Positions 8,723 to 17,529 of a stretch of DNA of 64,000 nt are shown here, one piece after another. Position 1 is the first letter of the stretch; each line of letters starts with the position of its first letter. Under the pieces are notes generated by a model. The model worked only from the letters and a program-made list of their open reading frames with translations, was not told the DNA's origin and did not search any database. The DNA comes from Streptomyces mirabilis (lineage in GTDB: Bacteria; Actinomycetota; Actinomycetes; Streptomycetales; Streptomycetaceae). Both the position numbers and the translations under genes were made by a program. The DNA lies in contig NZ_JBCJKP010000001.1 of assembly GCF_039503195.1 (NCBI RefSeq), positions 10,903,748-10,967,747 of the forward strand, written 5' to 3'.

Positions 8723-9240
8723 ATGAGCACCAGCCCTGAAGAGCCCGCGTTACCGCTGAGCATTCTGTACGCAGAGGCGGCTGCGAGCGCCCGTCGTCGC
8801 GTGTCCGCTCTCCTTGAAGCAGCCGGCGCAAGACTGGGGGAGGTAAAGCACCTCCTTGCGGTGATCGAGGCCGGTGCCGTAGAAGGCGGCCGGGCTGGCT
8901 CGGTGCCGTCCAGGCGGTCGCGAGCAGGCTCACCCACATCGCCGACCGCACTGTCCGCCAGGCCCGCGCGACAGCCGCCGCTCCACAACCGCCACCGGCC
9001 GCATCGAGCCCGCCACCGCGCCGCTCGCCCACGGCGGTCACCGCCGCGGGGGAGGAGCAGGTGCACCGGGTACGCGAGGCAGCCGAGCGGATCTTCGTAT
9101 CCCTGACCGGCTACACCAGCTACGACCGCGACCTGTCGGAGGAGATCCTCCCGGTCGTCCTCAAGTGCGTCGGTGCCGAGCAGCAGGACGGCTACGTACG
9201 GCAGTTGGATGTTTTTCGCGCGGGGACGCGCGAAACGAGC
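8723..9240 (+). pseudogene. Unknown protein, frameshifted and fused to cas7e remnant
   Basis: The gene starts at ATG 8723 (MSTSPEEPALPLSILYAEAA). The frame changes near 8890 and then reads GAVQAVASRLTHIADRTVRQ, a Pro/Ala linker and EERIL-like helical sequence (VREAAERIFVSLTGYTSYD). The N-terminal third is predicted helical. It never reaches its own stop: the frame runs on through 9210-9260 into the Cas7e C-terminal fragment. The join lies at a GC-rich inverted repeat (TTCGCGC...GCGCGAA, about 9214-9233). Function unknown. Confidence 0.4.
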
Positions 9241-9267
9241 GGAGCGAGTATTCGGCTGCCGGAGGCA

Positions 9268-9651
9268 GAGCCTTTCAACCGCTCCATGCCCACCGGCCAT
9301 CAGAACTCCGCCCACCGCACCCTGCCCCACCTGGTCCTGGTCACCGTGCGCGCCGACCAGCCGGTCAACCTGGTCTCCGCCTTCGAAGAGCCCGTCGCCG
9401 GCCACAGCGGCCTGGCCGCCGAATCCGCGGTGCGCCTGGCCGGCGAACTAGCCTCCGTCGGACAGACTTGGGGCACCGTGCCGACGCGGACTGTGGCCAC
9501 CTACGCCCTGGATGCCGACAGACTCACCGACACGTTCGGGCCCTCCCTCGCCTTCCCCGCCCTCCTCGACCAGGTGGACGCCCTGGTCGGCGCATGGCTG
9601 GCCGACGGCGGCCTCGGCCAGTCCGAGACCGCACAGGCCGGTGCGCGATGA
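9268..9651 (+). pseudogene. cas7e: Cas7e (type I-E Cascade backbone) C-terminal fragment
   Basis: Residues from FNRSMPTGHQNS through LVLVTVRADQPVNLVSAFEEP and LAGELASVGQTWG match the C-terminal half of Cas7e/CasC, the Cascade backbone subunit that coats the crRNA. The N-terminal half is absent and replaced by an unrelated coding segment. The stop (9649-9651) overlaps the ATG of cas5e in an ATGA arrangement, the usual operon coupling of I-E systems. The truncation makes a working Cascade impossible from this locus. Confidence 0.8.
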
Positions 9652-10439
9652 CCACCGACCAGGCCGTGCTCGTCCTCAGGCTGGCCGCCCCCCTGCAGTC
9701 CTGGGGCGGCCCTTCCCGCTACAACCGGCGCGACACCCTGCCCCAGCCCACCAAATCGGGCATCGTCGGCCTGCTCGCCGCAGCCGACGGCCGGTCCCGC
9801 GAGGCGTCCCTGAGCGACCTGCTCGGCCTGCACCTGGGCGTGCGCGTCGACCAGCCGGGCACCCTGCTGCGCGACTACCACACCGTCAGCGACCACCGCG
9901 GCCTTCCCCTGTCTTCCCCTGCCTTCAGCGAAGGTGACGCCAAAGGCCTGCAGAAAAAGACCAGCCCGGCCAAGTACACCGGCGTCACCCAGCGCTACTA
10001 CCTCCAGGACGCGGTCTCACCGTCGTCCTGCGCGGCGCTGCCCCGCTTCTGGCCGGGTTGGAATGCGCCGTACGTCAGCCGGTCTTCCCGCTGTCCCTCG
10101 GCCGCCGCTCCTGTCCGCCCACCGGCCCGGTCAGTCTCGGCCTGCGCCCGGACGCCGCCTGCAGGAGGTGCTCGCCGACGTGCCCTGGCAGGCGTCCGCG
10201 CACCGCCGCCACATCCGCACCCCGCAAGTGGTGCTGGATGCCCCCGTCGAGGATCCCTCCGCCGACCTTCTCGTCGACGATGTCCCCGACACCTACAGCT
10301 TGAAGACGGGCACCGTCTTCGGCCGGCGCGCCGTGCGGCACCTGTGGGCGACCATCCCCACCGGCCACCCGGCCGGGCCCACGCCCGCACCCGACCAGAC
10401 CGTCCCGGTCACGACCTTTTCGCCCTCCTGGGCTGGTGA
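9648..10439 (+). pseudogene. cas5e: Cas5e, frameshifted
   Basis: The N-terminus is clear Cas5e (CasD): LVLRLAAPLQSWGGPSRYN, then PTKSGIVGLLAAADGR. Cas5e binds the 5' handle of the crRNA. Near 10015 the frame changes (ECAVRQPVFPLSLGRRSCPP), near 10165 it changes again (LQEVLADVPWQ ... DTYSLKTGTVFGRRAVRH), and near 10410 it returns to give the typical ending HDLFALLGW and TGA at 10437-10439. At least three indels are needed to read it through. The gene is therefore broken, or the sequence has indel errors in its C runs. Order 7e-5e-6e is kept. Confidence 0.8.
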
Positions 10440-11225
10440 CGAACATGCCGTACCCGTCAAAGGTCGCCCTCAACCCGCGCCGTCGCAGTGCGCTCGCCCT
10501 TCTCTCCAACCCCCACCGGCTGCACGCCGCCGTCCTGGGCGGCCTCGCAGCCCAGCCCGTCGCCGAACGCGCCCTGTGGCGCCTGGAGACCAACACCGCC
10601 CACCGCGCCCAGATCCTCGTCCTCACCAACAGCCGGCCTTCCTGGGAACACTTGGTGGAACAGGCAGGCTGGCCTGGCGCCGACGGCGGCGAACCCCTCA
10701 TCGCCGACTACACGCCCCTGCTCCAACGCGTCGCCCTGAGCAGGGAGTTCGCCTTCCGGCTGACCGCGAACCCGGTGCAGACGCGCCCGGCACACCCATC
10801 CGGCGCCGCGGCTTCCGCGTCGCTCACCGCATCGTGGAACAGCAGATCGGCTGGCTGCTCAAGCAGGCCGACCGCCACGGCTTCACCGTCCCGGCCGCCG
10901 CCACCACCGAGCCCGCCCCGGCCTCCGCATCGACGAAGCCCTGCCCCCGGCGCCCGCCGTCGCTCTGACCGCCCGCGACATCCTGCGCTTCCACAAGCGC
11001 ACGGGCGGGCCCCGCGTCACCGTCTCCACCGCCACCTTCCAAGGTCAGCTGCGCGTAACCGACCCCGACGCAGTGCGTAACGCCCTGCTGACCGGCATCA
11101 GCCCTGCCAAGGGGTACGGCCAGGGCCTCCTCACCCTCGCCCCCTCCCGGAGGAGACCCCGCGGGGCTGAAGCCTGGTGGATGGCCGTCACGACAACCAA
11201 GTCGTCCCCGCGCCCGCGGGGGTAG
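10436..11225 (+). pseudogene. cas6e: Cas6e crRNA endonuclease, frameshifted
   Basis: A GTG at 10436 overlaps the cas5e stop; ATG 10445 is an alternative. The sequence SKVALNPRRRSALALLSNPHRLHAAV, read in pieces, and RALWRLETN match the first RAMP domain of Cas6e (CasE), which cuts pre-crRNA at the repeat hairpin. The frame moves near 10780 (GTPIRRRGFRVAHRIVEQQ) and again near 10910 (VTVSTATFQGQLRVTDPD, GISPAKGYGQGLLTLAP). The last part includes the glycine-rich end typical of the family. The stop is at 11223-11225, inside the first repeat-like unit. Not functional as read. Confidence 0.8.
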
Positions 11226-11310
11226 CTTGCCGTACACCCCGCCGTGGATGGTCACGGGTGGGTCGTCCCCTCGCCTACGGGGCCACCCCCGCGAGCGCGG
11301 GGACAACCTG
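11201..11310. CRISPR. Degenerate type I-E CRISPR repeat remnant
   Basis: Directly after cas6e, GTCGTCCCC begins at 11201 and again at 11262, exactly 61 bases apart, the 29+32 period of I-E arrays. Unit 1 (11201-11229) has the usual CCCCGCG-CCC-CGCGGGG stem. Unit 2 (11262-11290) keeps only part of the stem. A third stem, CCCCGCG-AG-CGCGGGG with GGGGACAACC, lies at 11286-11307 without a full spacer. Not a working array. Unit 2 also shares 16 bases with an IS200/IS605-like end at 51472-51487, so part could be transposon-derived. Confidence 0.5.
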
Positions 11311-11629
11311 CTGCTGACGTACAAGCAGATTGCCGCCGCGTTCGGCGACGTGCCGAGCGACCGCGCCTACGCTGTGGCGTGCGTACCGCTCCAGGGAGCG
11401 GACGGAGGCGTGGCGGTAGCGAGCCAGCAGCATTGGGATGGAGGCAGCCAGGAGACCGTCAAGACGTCCTGCATTCTCGGCAAACTCGGGCTTCGCGACC
11501 GCGTTCAGGTTGGTCGTGTGCGCCTGCCGCCGGGGGCTGGTGATCTGATGCGGGTCCGCACAGCGGTCGGCCGTGCGGCATCAAGGTGGTCGCGTGGACG
11601 TATGGGTGAAGCGGCCGGGACGGCGCCGA
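11311..11629. other. Stretch without a supported gene
   Basis: A rightward frame crosses it (YKQIAAAFGDVPSDRAYAVA at the start), but I recognise nothing, see no ribosome site, and the codon bias fades after 11450. It separates the CRISPR remnant from the LysR gene and may be decayed coding sequence. Confidence 0.3.
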
Positions 11630-12535
11630 CTACGGCGCTCCGCGCATGGCCAGCGCGGTTCGCGCCTGCCCGCGCAGCCAGGCGTGGGCGTGGTCGGTGT
11701 CGTAGCGCTGATGCCACGACAGGTATATCGGTGCCGACGGCAGTTCGAGCGGGAGGGGGAGCACGACCAGGCCGAGGTCGGCGACCGCTGACCGCGTGGT
11801 GGCTTCGGGGACGCTGATCAGGATATCGGAGCCGCGCGCGAACTCCAGCGCGGCCGCTTCCGTGGGCGCGGTCGCCACCACGCGGCGGGTGAGGCCGAGC
11901 CGCGCGAGGGCGTCGTCGAGGGCATTGCTGAGGTTTCCACGTCGCGAGACGGTGACGTGCTCAGCGTCGGCGTACCGCTTTGCGGTGACGGTCCTGACGC
12001 GGGTGAGGGGGTGCCCCTGCCTCACGACGATGACGAGGCGGGTCTCGCCCACGTTCTCGGCACGGATGTCGGGTGTGCTCGGGCGGTTGGCGTTCGCCTC
12101 CAGGTCGACCTCGCCGCGGCGCAACTCGGGGGTGTCGATGCTCGATTCCGCGACGAAGCGCAATCGCACGCCCGGTGCCTGTCCGCGCACGGCCGCGAGC
12201 AGTGCGGGGCCGCTCAAGGCGACCAGGGAATCGTGCCAGCGGAGTGTGAAAGTGCGCTCCAACGTTGCCAGATCGAGTTCACGGCTCGGTGCCAGCACCC
12301 CCTGGACCTGGTGCAGCAGCTCATGCACCTGTTCCCGGACGGCGATCGCATACGGCGTCGGGGTCATCGTGCGGCCGGTGCGCACCAGGATCTGATCCCC
12401 GGTCGTGCGCCGAATCCGGCCCAGACTCCGGCTCATCGCGGGGGCGGTGACATGCAGGCGCGCCGCCGCCCCGGCCACACTTCCCTCCTCCAGGAGCGCG
12501 TCGAGCGCGGCGAGCAGGTTCAAATCCAATTGCAT
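11630..12535 (-). CDS. LysR-family transcriptional regulator
   Basis: This protein has 301 residues when begun at MQLDLNLLAALDALL, whose ATG (12533-12535) has AGGA about 8 bases upstream. A longer frame adds 38 residues that lack LysR character. Residues 4-62 form the winged HTH (VAGAAARLHVTAPAMSRSLG); residues ~90-290 are the effector-binding domain. It is transcribed away from the phosphatase-like and oxidoreductase genes, which start 138 bases from its own start. That layout is typical of a LysR protein controlling its divergent neighbours in response to a small ligand. The ligand is unknown. Confidence 0.9.
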   Translation of the reverse strand: MQLDLNLLAALDALLEEGSVAGAAARLHVTAPAMSRSLGRIRRTTGDQILVRTGRTMTPTPYAIAVREQVHELLHQVQGVLAPSRELDLATLERTFTLRWHDSLVALSGPALLAAVRGQAPGVRLRFVAESSIDTPELRRGEVDLEANANRPSTPDIRAENVGETRLVIVVRQGHPLTRVRTVTAKRYADAEHVTVSRRGNLSNALDDALARLGLTRRVVATAPTEAAALEFARGSDILISVPEATTRSAVADLGLVVLPLPLELPSAPIYLSWHQRYDTDHAHAWLRGQARTALAMRGAP

Positions 12536-12673
12536 GTGAGTAATCCTAGCCGTGCCTGACATGCATTTGAAGTTAACTGCGGGGCTGCATACCGTTGAGG
12601 CGAAGCGCAAGAAATAACGCGCAGTTCGGCCCTCGACCGGCCTCAGCACCCCTCCTCAGACGGGAATACCACC

Positions 12674-13492
12674 ATGTCCGAAACGCTTCAGACCACTGAC
12701 CTCGCCGCCTCCGACGCCGACCTGCTCGCCCAGACCGCGATCGCCGTGCGTGAGGCGGGTTCGGCGCTGCGCGAGCGCTTCGGCGAGGTGGTCCGCTACC
12801 AGACCCGCGAAGAGCTGATGCGCGCGCTCGCCGCCAACGACGACACGGCCCTCGACATCCTGCGCCCCCGCCTCACGCGCCTGCGCCCGGACGCGGGCTG
12901 GGTGGAGGACGAACTGGACGGCGGGGCGCTGCCGCCCGGCGAATGGTGGGTCGTGGATCCGGCCGAAGGCAACGTCAACCACCTGCACGCTCTGCCGGAG
13001 TGGGCGGTGACCGCCACCCTCGTGCGTGAGAACCAGCCGGTGCTCACCGCGGTCCACGTGCCGTTGACCGGCGAGACCTACACCGCGCTCACCGGCGCGG
13101 GCTCCCACCTCGACGGCCGGCCGCTGCACGTCTCCCAGACCGCGGACCTGGGCCTGAGCATCGTGGCAACCAGCCAGGCCCGGCCGGACGAGGACGAGAA
13201 GGTCGTGCGGCGCGTCGGCTCCTCGATCACCGCGATGCTCTTCGACGCGCTCGTCGTTCGCACCGCCGTGCCCGCGACCCTGCACCTGCTGAACGTGGCC
13301 GCCGGCCGGATCGACGCCTTCTGGCTGTTCGCCGGCGCCCGCGCGGACTTGCTGCCCGGGGCGCTGCTCGTCACGGAGGCCGGTGGACAGATCTCCGACG
13401 CCGAGGGTGGCCCCTGGACCCCGCAGAGCGAGAGCTTCCTGGCAGCCGCGCCCGGCGTCCACGCCGAGGCCGTCGCCACGCTCTCACGCTGA
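12674..13492 (+). CDS. Inositol-monophosphatase-like protein with altered metal site
   Basis: A 272-residue protein with the IMPase fold signature in the expected order. The family motif DPIDGTxNF is replaced by DPAEGNVNHLH (residues 95-105), and the later W-D-x-A-A motif region reads ARADLLPGALLVTEAGG (residues ~226-242), ending in the usual EAGG. The upstream acidic pair is WVEDELDGG. Loss of the second metal-binding Asp and of the Thr suggests changed or lost phosphatase activity. It forms a likely operon with the following NADP-binding protein (41 bases apart), divergent from the LysR gene. It may act on another substrate or as a binding protein. Confidence 0.75.
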   Translation: MSETLQTTDLAASDADLLAQTAIAVREAGSALRERFGEVVRYQTREELMRALAANDDTALDILRPRLTRLRPDAGWVEDELDGGALPPGEWWVVDPAEGNVNHLHALPEWAVTATLVRENQPVLTAVHVPLTGETYTALTGAGSHLDGRPLHVSQTADLGLSIVATSQARPDEDEKVVRRVGSSITAMLFDALVVRTAVPATLHLLNVAAGRIDAFWLFAGARADLLPGALLVTEAGGQISDAEGGPWTPQSESFLAAAPGVHAEAVATLSR

Positions 13493-13533
13493 CCGCGCAC
13501 CACAACCTGCACGCACGGAAGGACCAGATCTTC

Positions 13534-14130
13534 ATGACCACGATCGCAGTTCTCGGAAACGGCCGCGTCGGCGGCAACCTGGCCGCAGCCCTCACCCGGG
13601 CAGGGCATGAGGTGACCGTGGTGGACCGCGCGCCGGGCGCCGCCGCCGACGCTGCCCGGACAGCCCAGATCGTCATCAACGCCACCCCGGGTGCCGGCTC
13701 GCTGGACCGGCTCGCCTCCCTGCGCGAGGAACTGCGCGACAAGATCCTCGTCGACGTCTCCAACGCCACTGTCGACGGACCGGACGGACTGCCCGCCGAC
13801 CTGATCTACCCCGGCTCAAGCCTCGCCGAGCAACTCCAGGAAGCGCTCCCCGAAACGCGCGTCGTCAAGACACTCAACACCATGCTCTTCCCGGTGATGA
13901 CCGCGCCAGCCACGCTCACCCAGGCGCCCGATGCCTTCCTCTCCGGCGAGGACCCGCAGGCCAAGCAGACCGTCCGTGAACTGCTCATCAACCTCGGCTG
14001 GCGCAAGGAGTGGATCACTGATCTCGGCGGGATCCAGACCGCCCGCGCCACGGAGGCCGCGATACTGTTCGTACCGCACGTGATTCGGGCCAGCGGATTC
14101 GCGCCCTTCGCGATCTCGATCACCCGCTGA
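13534..14130 (+). CDS. NAD(P)-binding oxidoreductase, F420-dependent NADP reductase type
   Basis: 198 residues, ATG 13534 behind GGAAGGA. The N-terminus is a Rossmann fold (IAVLGNGRVGGNLAAALTRAG) followed by VVDRAPG and VINATPGAGS. The C-terminal part (RVVKTLNTMLFPVM, FLSGEDPQAKQTV) matches the short NADPH-dependent F420 reductase / NADP oxidoreductase family. Such proteins move hydride between NADPH and F420 or a small substrate. It follows the IMPase-like gene in the same direction, so the two probably share a LysR-controlled transcript. Confidence 0.82.
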   Translation: MTTIAVLGNGRVGGNLAAALTRAGHEVTVVDRAPGAAADAARTAQIVINATPGAGSLDRLASLREELRDKILVDVSNATVDGPDGLPADLIYPGSSLAEQLQEALPETRVVKTLNTMLFPVMTAPATLTQAPDAFLSGEDPQAKQTVRELLINLGWRKEWITDLGGIQTARATEAAILFVPHVIRASGFAPFAISITR

Positions 14131-15147
14131 TCCGCACACAGTGCACCGCCCCCGGCGGGCCCACATCCAGAACGGATACGACAGCGCAGCCAGGGCCGGC
14201 GATTCAGCGCCGGACGGCGACCCGTGGCCACCCTTCCCGGGGCCGTCGGCCTCGCACCGAGGAATCGGCCCCTTTCACGGCGGACGAGCTTGCGGAGTTG
14301 GTCGCGAATCCGCCCGCCGATGCACGCGGCGGCCGCCGGCACCGGCCTCACACTTGCCGATCCAAGTGCGGATGCGTGTGCATGGCGCCGGCGCCGGACG
14401 GCATCACGCTGCCGCTGAAGTCGTGACCTGGCATCGATGGTCAGGCTGCCTGGCCGTAGCCGTCCGAGCCGGGGCCGTCGCCGCGCAGCGTGCTGAAGTC
14501 GACGTCCAGGTGCGGGTCGTACGCCTTGGGCTCAACGCTGAGTTCGCGGCCAGCGCAGCAACTGCGGCGGTAGCGGTGCGGGAGGCGCGGGTGAAGCGCA
14601 CGAGGGCGTACCTCTCGAAGATCGCGAACTGTTTGGGATCTTCGTAGTGGGTCTGCATCCGGCCCGTCCGGCAGTCTGCCGTCGGCTCACCCGTGCGGCT
14701 GGTAAGTCACACCGCTGCCAATGACTGTTGCGGCCGCGAGGCCGCACTGTCTTCGCTGCCTTGCGGAGAGTGAGACCCCTCGTCATGAGCGTGACCATCC
14801 ACTCGGCAGCGGTCGACGACGTGCCGCGCTGGCGCACCCGATCACCTGGCGGACCGTGGCCTTGCTCCGTTCACGACTTGAGGCCTTGCCGGCGGAGGAA
14901 CGGTGCCCTTCGGCCGCGCCAGATCGCTGCTACGCGGTGGCTGCGGCGATCCTCTGGACGGCGAAGCGGTGCAGCGCAGCGAAGACCGCAAGATCCACCA
15001 AGCTCTACTGGGCGAGCCTCCGCACACCAAAAAAGGGACTGAATCCCAAGTACGTCAACGCCTTCACGCTGGCCCATGGAAACAGCAGTACCGAGACCGA
15101 ACGCCTGCGATTTTCAGATTCGCCTGAACGTGTCCTACGATCCCCAC
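14131..15147. other. Kilobase without a clear gene; possible decayed coding sequence
   Basis: On the minus strand at about 14440-14658, a piece starting MQTHYEDPKQFAIFERYALV can be continued by a frame change into PKAYDPHLDVDFSTLRGDGP, ending GSDGYGQAA. This looks like a frameshifted small gene that I cannot name. The rest, including 14720-15060, has short frames only and no recognised domain. The 100 bases before lsr2 are relatively AT-rich and should hold its promoter. Confidence 0.35.
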
Positions 15148-15489
15148 ATGGCCCAGAAAGTAGTCACAACATATGTGGATGATTTGACCGGCGAGGAATC
15201 GTCGGAAATCGCCACACACAGCATCCTCATCGACGGAGCTGGGGTCGAGATCGACCTCACGGATGAGAACTACGAAAAGCTCCTTGAGATCTTGAATCCG
15301 TATCTCCACGCTACCGGCGCTCGCAGGATTCGCGGTGGCGCGAAGGCCAAGGGGAAGCTCAAGGCTCCGACGGGCGGTAACGACGACTCGTCGGCGATCC
15401 GGGCTTGGGCTAAGGCAAACGACTTCGAGGTCAGCAATCGTGGTCGCGTGCCGGCCGCGGTCCGTGAAGCGTACGAGAAGGCTCGTTGA
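15148..15489 (+). CDS. lsr2: Lsr2 nucleoid-associated silencer
   Basis: 113 residues from ATG 15148 (MAQKVVTTYVDDLTGEE), which is the family's standard start; an upstream in-frame extension is rejected. Residues 1-60 form the dimerisation domain. The C-terminal ~35 residues (IRAWAKANDFEVSNRGRVP) carry the RGR AT-hook-like motif that enters the minor groove of AT-rich DNA. Lsr2 bridges and silences horizontally acquired DNA in actinobacteria. Its place here, amid mobile DNA and next to a strong terminator, suggests an accessory paralogue that may silence the island. Confidence 0.95.
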   Translation: MAQKVVTTYVDDLTGEESSEIATHSILIDGAGVEIDLTDENYEKLLEILNPYLHATGARRIRGGAKAKGKLKAPTGGNDDSSAIRAWAKANDFEVSNRGRVPAAVREAYEKAR

Positions 15490-15505
15490 GGCTCGTCGAA
15501 TAGAA

Positions 15506-15533
15506 AGGTGGCCCCGCTGTTGCGGGGCCACCT
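15506..15533 (+). terminator. Perfect hairpin behind lsr2
   Basis: AGGTGGCCCCGC (15506-15517) pairs perfectly with 15522-15533 across a TGTT loop, 17 bases after the lsr2 stop. There is little U-run, as is common for streptomycete terminators. Confidence 0.85.
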
Positions 15534-15689
15534 GCACCCGAATCCACCGGTTGATCTTTTGCGGCGGAAGATTGCCGGAGATGAGGTGCCTTGCGGCCTG
15601 TGATGATGGAACTCTTCTACGGCTCCATCGGGCACGTACAGTAAGGCATCCCGTAAGTGCAATCCTCTCACGGCCCCTCAACCGTCTTC

Positions 15690-15905
15690 GTCGTGTTCGA
15701 CGAGCAGAATCTGATGGCGGACGCGAGGCTGGTGCCGCTGGTCCGGCTCGACGAGCGACCCGGCCTGCCGCCCAGGTCGCCGAGGGGGTGCGGATCACCG
15801 GCGCGGCCAACAGCGCCGGGGCGAATCCATCGGCGAAGGCGATGACCCTGGTCGCGGCGATGTGCGCGGGGGCCGACTCGATCGCGGAATGCGCCGGAGC
15901 AATGT
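15690..15905 (+). pseudogene. IS1380-family transposase N-terminal remnant
   Basis: VVFDEQNLMADARLVPLVRL in one frame and VAEGVRITGAANSAGANPSA, then AMCAGADSIAE in another, follow the start of IS1380 transposases (DDPNLVS.AGL, L..HV.I....ANA..K...LVAGM.AGADSI). A frameshift lies near 15775. The rest of the transposase is missing. It fills the gap between the lsr2 terminator and the secreted SH3-like gene. Confidence 0.6.
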
Positions 15906-15936
15906 GCACGACGCATTCCGCATGGCATGTCCAGTG

Positions 15937-16341
15937 TCAGCAGTGACTCAGGCCGTTGTGGAAGGCGTTCGCGCCGTCCACGTACGGCGCGAACGTCCAC
16001 GCCGGGTTCGGGGCAGGGAAGAAGTCGCTGTAGCCGTACCAGTTGAAGTTGGCCTGGCTGGTCATGTACCAGACGTCACCGTCGTTGCCGATCTGCTGCC
16101 CGACCACCGAGCAGACAGCGGTGATGCTGTCGCCGTGCGACTTGAACAGGGGGTTCGTGTCCCTGAGGTACGTGCCGGAGGTGCTGGATCCCGAGTACAG
16201 GCCCACACCGTGGGCGGTGCTGAGGGGGACGTTGATGTAGCTGTTGGCCGAGGCGCTTCCCGTCGAGAGGGCCAGGGCGCCGACAGCCAGGGCCGCGGTC
16301 GCGCCGGCGACCGCGATACGCCGTCCGAGCTTGAACTTCAT
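15937..16341 (-). CDS. Small secreted SH3-like protein
   Basis: 134 residues from the ATG at 16341 (MKFKLGRRIAVAGATAALAV), chosen because GGAGG lies 5 bases upstream; the ATG four codons earlier overlaps that ribosome site. A Sec signal peptide ends near STGSASA-NS. The ~100-residue mature part has GVGLYSGSSTSGTYLR and VCSVVGQQIGNDGDVWYM, a pattern of bacterial SH3-type domains in Streptomyces secreted proteins, with Cys in pairs. The likely role is binding at the cell surface. It diverges from the ArsR-type gene. Confidence 0.82.
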   Translation of the reverse strand: MKFKLGRRIAVAGATAALAVGALALSTGSASANSYINVPLSTAHGVGLYSGSSTSGTYLRDTNPLFKSHGDSITAVCSVVGQQIGNDGDVWYMTSQANFNWYGYSDFFPAPNPAWTFAPYVDGANAFHNGLSHC

Positions 16342-16514
16342 TCGTGCCTCCATCGATCACTGGAACGTGCAATTCATGGCGTACAGCCGAGGAGCTCCTC
16401 CCCGACTCATGTCCTTCCGGTGCGCAGCCAGTTGGCGACGTGACGGACTGGTGCCGCCTGATGTCGCTCGGCCGACCTGCCCGGACTTCAGGAAAGCGAC
16501 TGTCATGTCCGCCG

Positions 16515-16537
16515 TCGAATGATTCGATGAGATTCGA
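16515..16537. promoter_or_regulatory. Inverted repeat upstream of the ArsR-type gene
   Basis: TCGAAT (16515-16520) and ATTCGA (16532-16537) are complementary arms around 11 bases, ending 27 bases before the regulator's ATG. CCG/CGG words extend the symmetry imperfectly. It is a candidate autoregulatory operator. Confidence 0.35.
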
Positions 16538-16563
16538 AGGCGACGGCTGAGGCGGGGGTATGG

Positions 16564-17529
16564 ATGATCCGAATTGAGCTGGGTTCGCACGGATTAAGCC
16601 GGATCAGGTTCGCGATAAGTCCCCTCAACACCGCCGAGGACCTTCTCTTCACGCTGGGCCGCTTCCCCCACGTGCTCGACAGCCCGTGGCGCGCGCGGGC
16701 CGTCGAAGCCTTACGGGGCAGGCGGCTGGGGCTGCTGGCCGTGATCGCCGGAGGCGGCCCAGGCGGGTATGCACCTGATTTCCCCCGGCCCGAACCAGCC
16801 GGCTTTCAGCCCCCGGTGGACGCGGAACTGCACCAGGTCGCCACCACGTCACTGGAGCGGATCCGCTACGAGTTGACTGTGGCCGTCAATGGTCACTCCT
16901 GGAACCGGGCCCGTAAGCCGCCCACGCTGCTCCTCGCCGCCATGGAGCGAGGCGAAGACGGCATCCGAGCGTGCATAGCCGACCAGCTGGAACAGTTCTG
17001 GCAACACGTGCTCGCCCCCGACTGGCCGCGTATACGCGGCCGTCTGGAAGGCGACATCACCGCTCGGTCCGCCGCGATCGCCCACCACGGCCTCAGACAG
17101 ATGATCAACCAGCTGGCCCCGAACCTGGCCTGGCGCGACGGCGGCCTCGACCTGGCCCCCAGCACCCACCAGATCAGGATCGAAGCCGACGCCGCGATCC
17201 TCGTACCGAGCACGTTCGTCACAAAGGCCATCTTCTGCGCAGGCGAGCCAGCCGGGACCCCGGCCCCGCGCACACCGTTGATCGTGTATCCAGCGATCCC
17301 AGATTCACGTGCGCCACTCTCCCGAGCGGACCAGTTGATCGGCGCAACCCGAGCACAGCTGCTGGCCGAACTCGCCCAACCCCACACCACCGCCGAACTC
17401 GCCGAACGCCTCCACCTGAGCCCCGCGACCGTCTCCTACCACCTGCAAATCCTCCACCGCGCCGGGCTCCTCCAGCGCACCCGCCAAGCACGCAACGTCC
17501 TCTACCAACACCTGCTCAGCACCGCGTGA
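16564..17529 (+). CDS. ArsR-type winged-helix regulator with DUF5937-like N-terminal domain
   Basis: 321 residues. The long N-terminal part (IRIELGSHGLSRIRFAISPL, LLFTLGRFPHVL) is the ligand-type domain seen ahead of the HTH in a common Streptomyces ArsR group. The C-terminal ~80 residues form the winged helix: LIGATRAQLLAELAQPHTTA, then LAERLHLSPATVSYHLQILH and AGLLQRTRQARNVLY. No ArsR-type cysteine metal site is visible, so the signal is probably not a metal. It starts behind an inverted repeat and diverges from the SH3-like gene. It likely represses itself and a neighbour. Confidence 0.85.
   Translation: MIRIELGSHGLSRIRFAISPLNTAEDLLFTLGRFPHVLDSPWRARAVEALRGRRLGLLAVIAGGGPGGYAPDFPRPEPAGFQPPVDAELHQVATTSLERIRYELTVAVNGHSWNRARKPPTLLLAAMERGEDGIRACIADQLEQFWQHVLAPDWPRIRGRLEGDITARSAAIAHHGLRQMINQLAPNLAWRDGGLDLAPSTHQIRIEADAAILVPSTFVTKAIFCAGEPAGTPAPRTPLIVYPAIPDSRAPLSRADQLIGATRAQLLAELAQPHTTAELAERLHLSPATVSYHLQILHRAGLLQRTRQARNVLYQHLLSTA

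Noticed and set aside
11227..11817. 196-codon plus-strand frame after the CRISPR remnant
   Set aside because: The 3' half is the antisense of the LysR gene, and the 5' half has no recognised motif or start.
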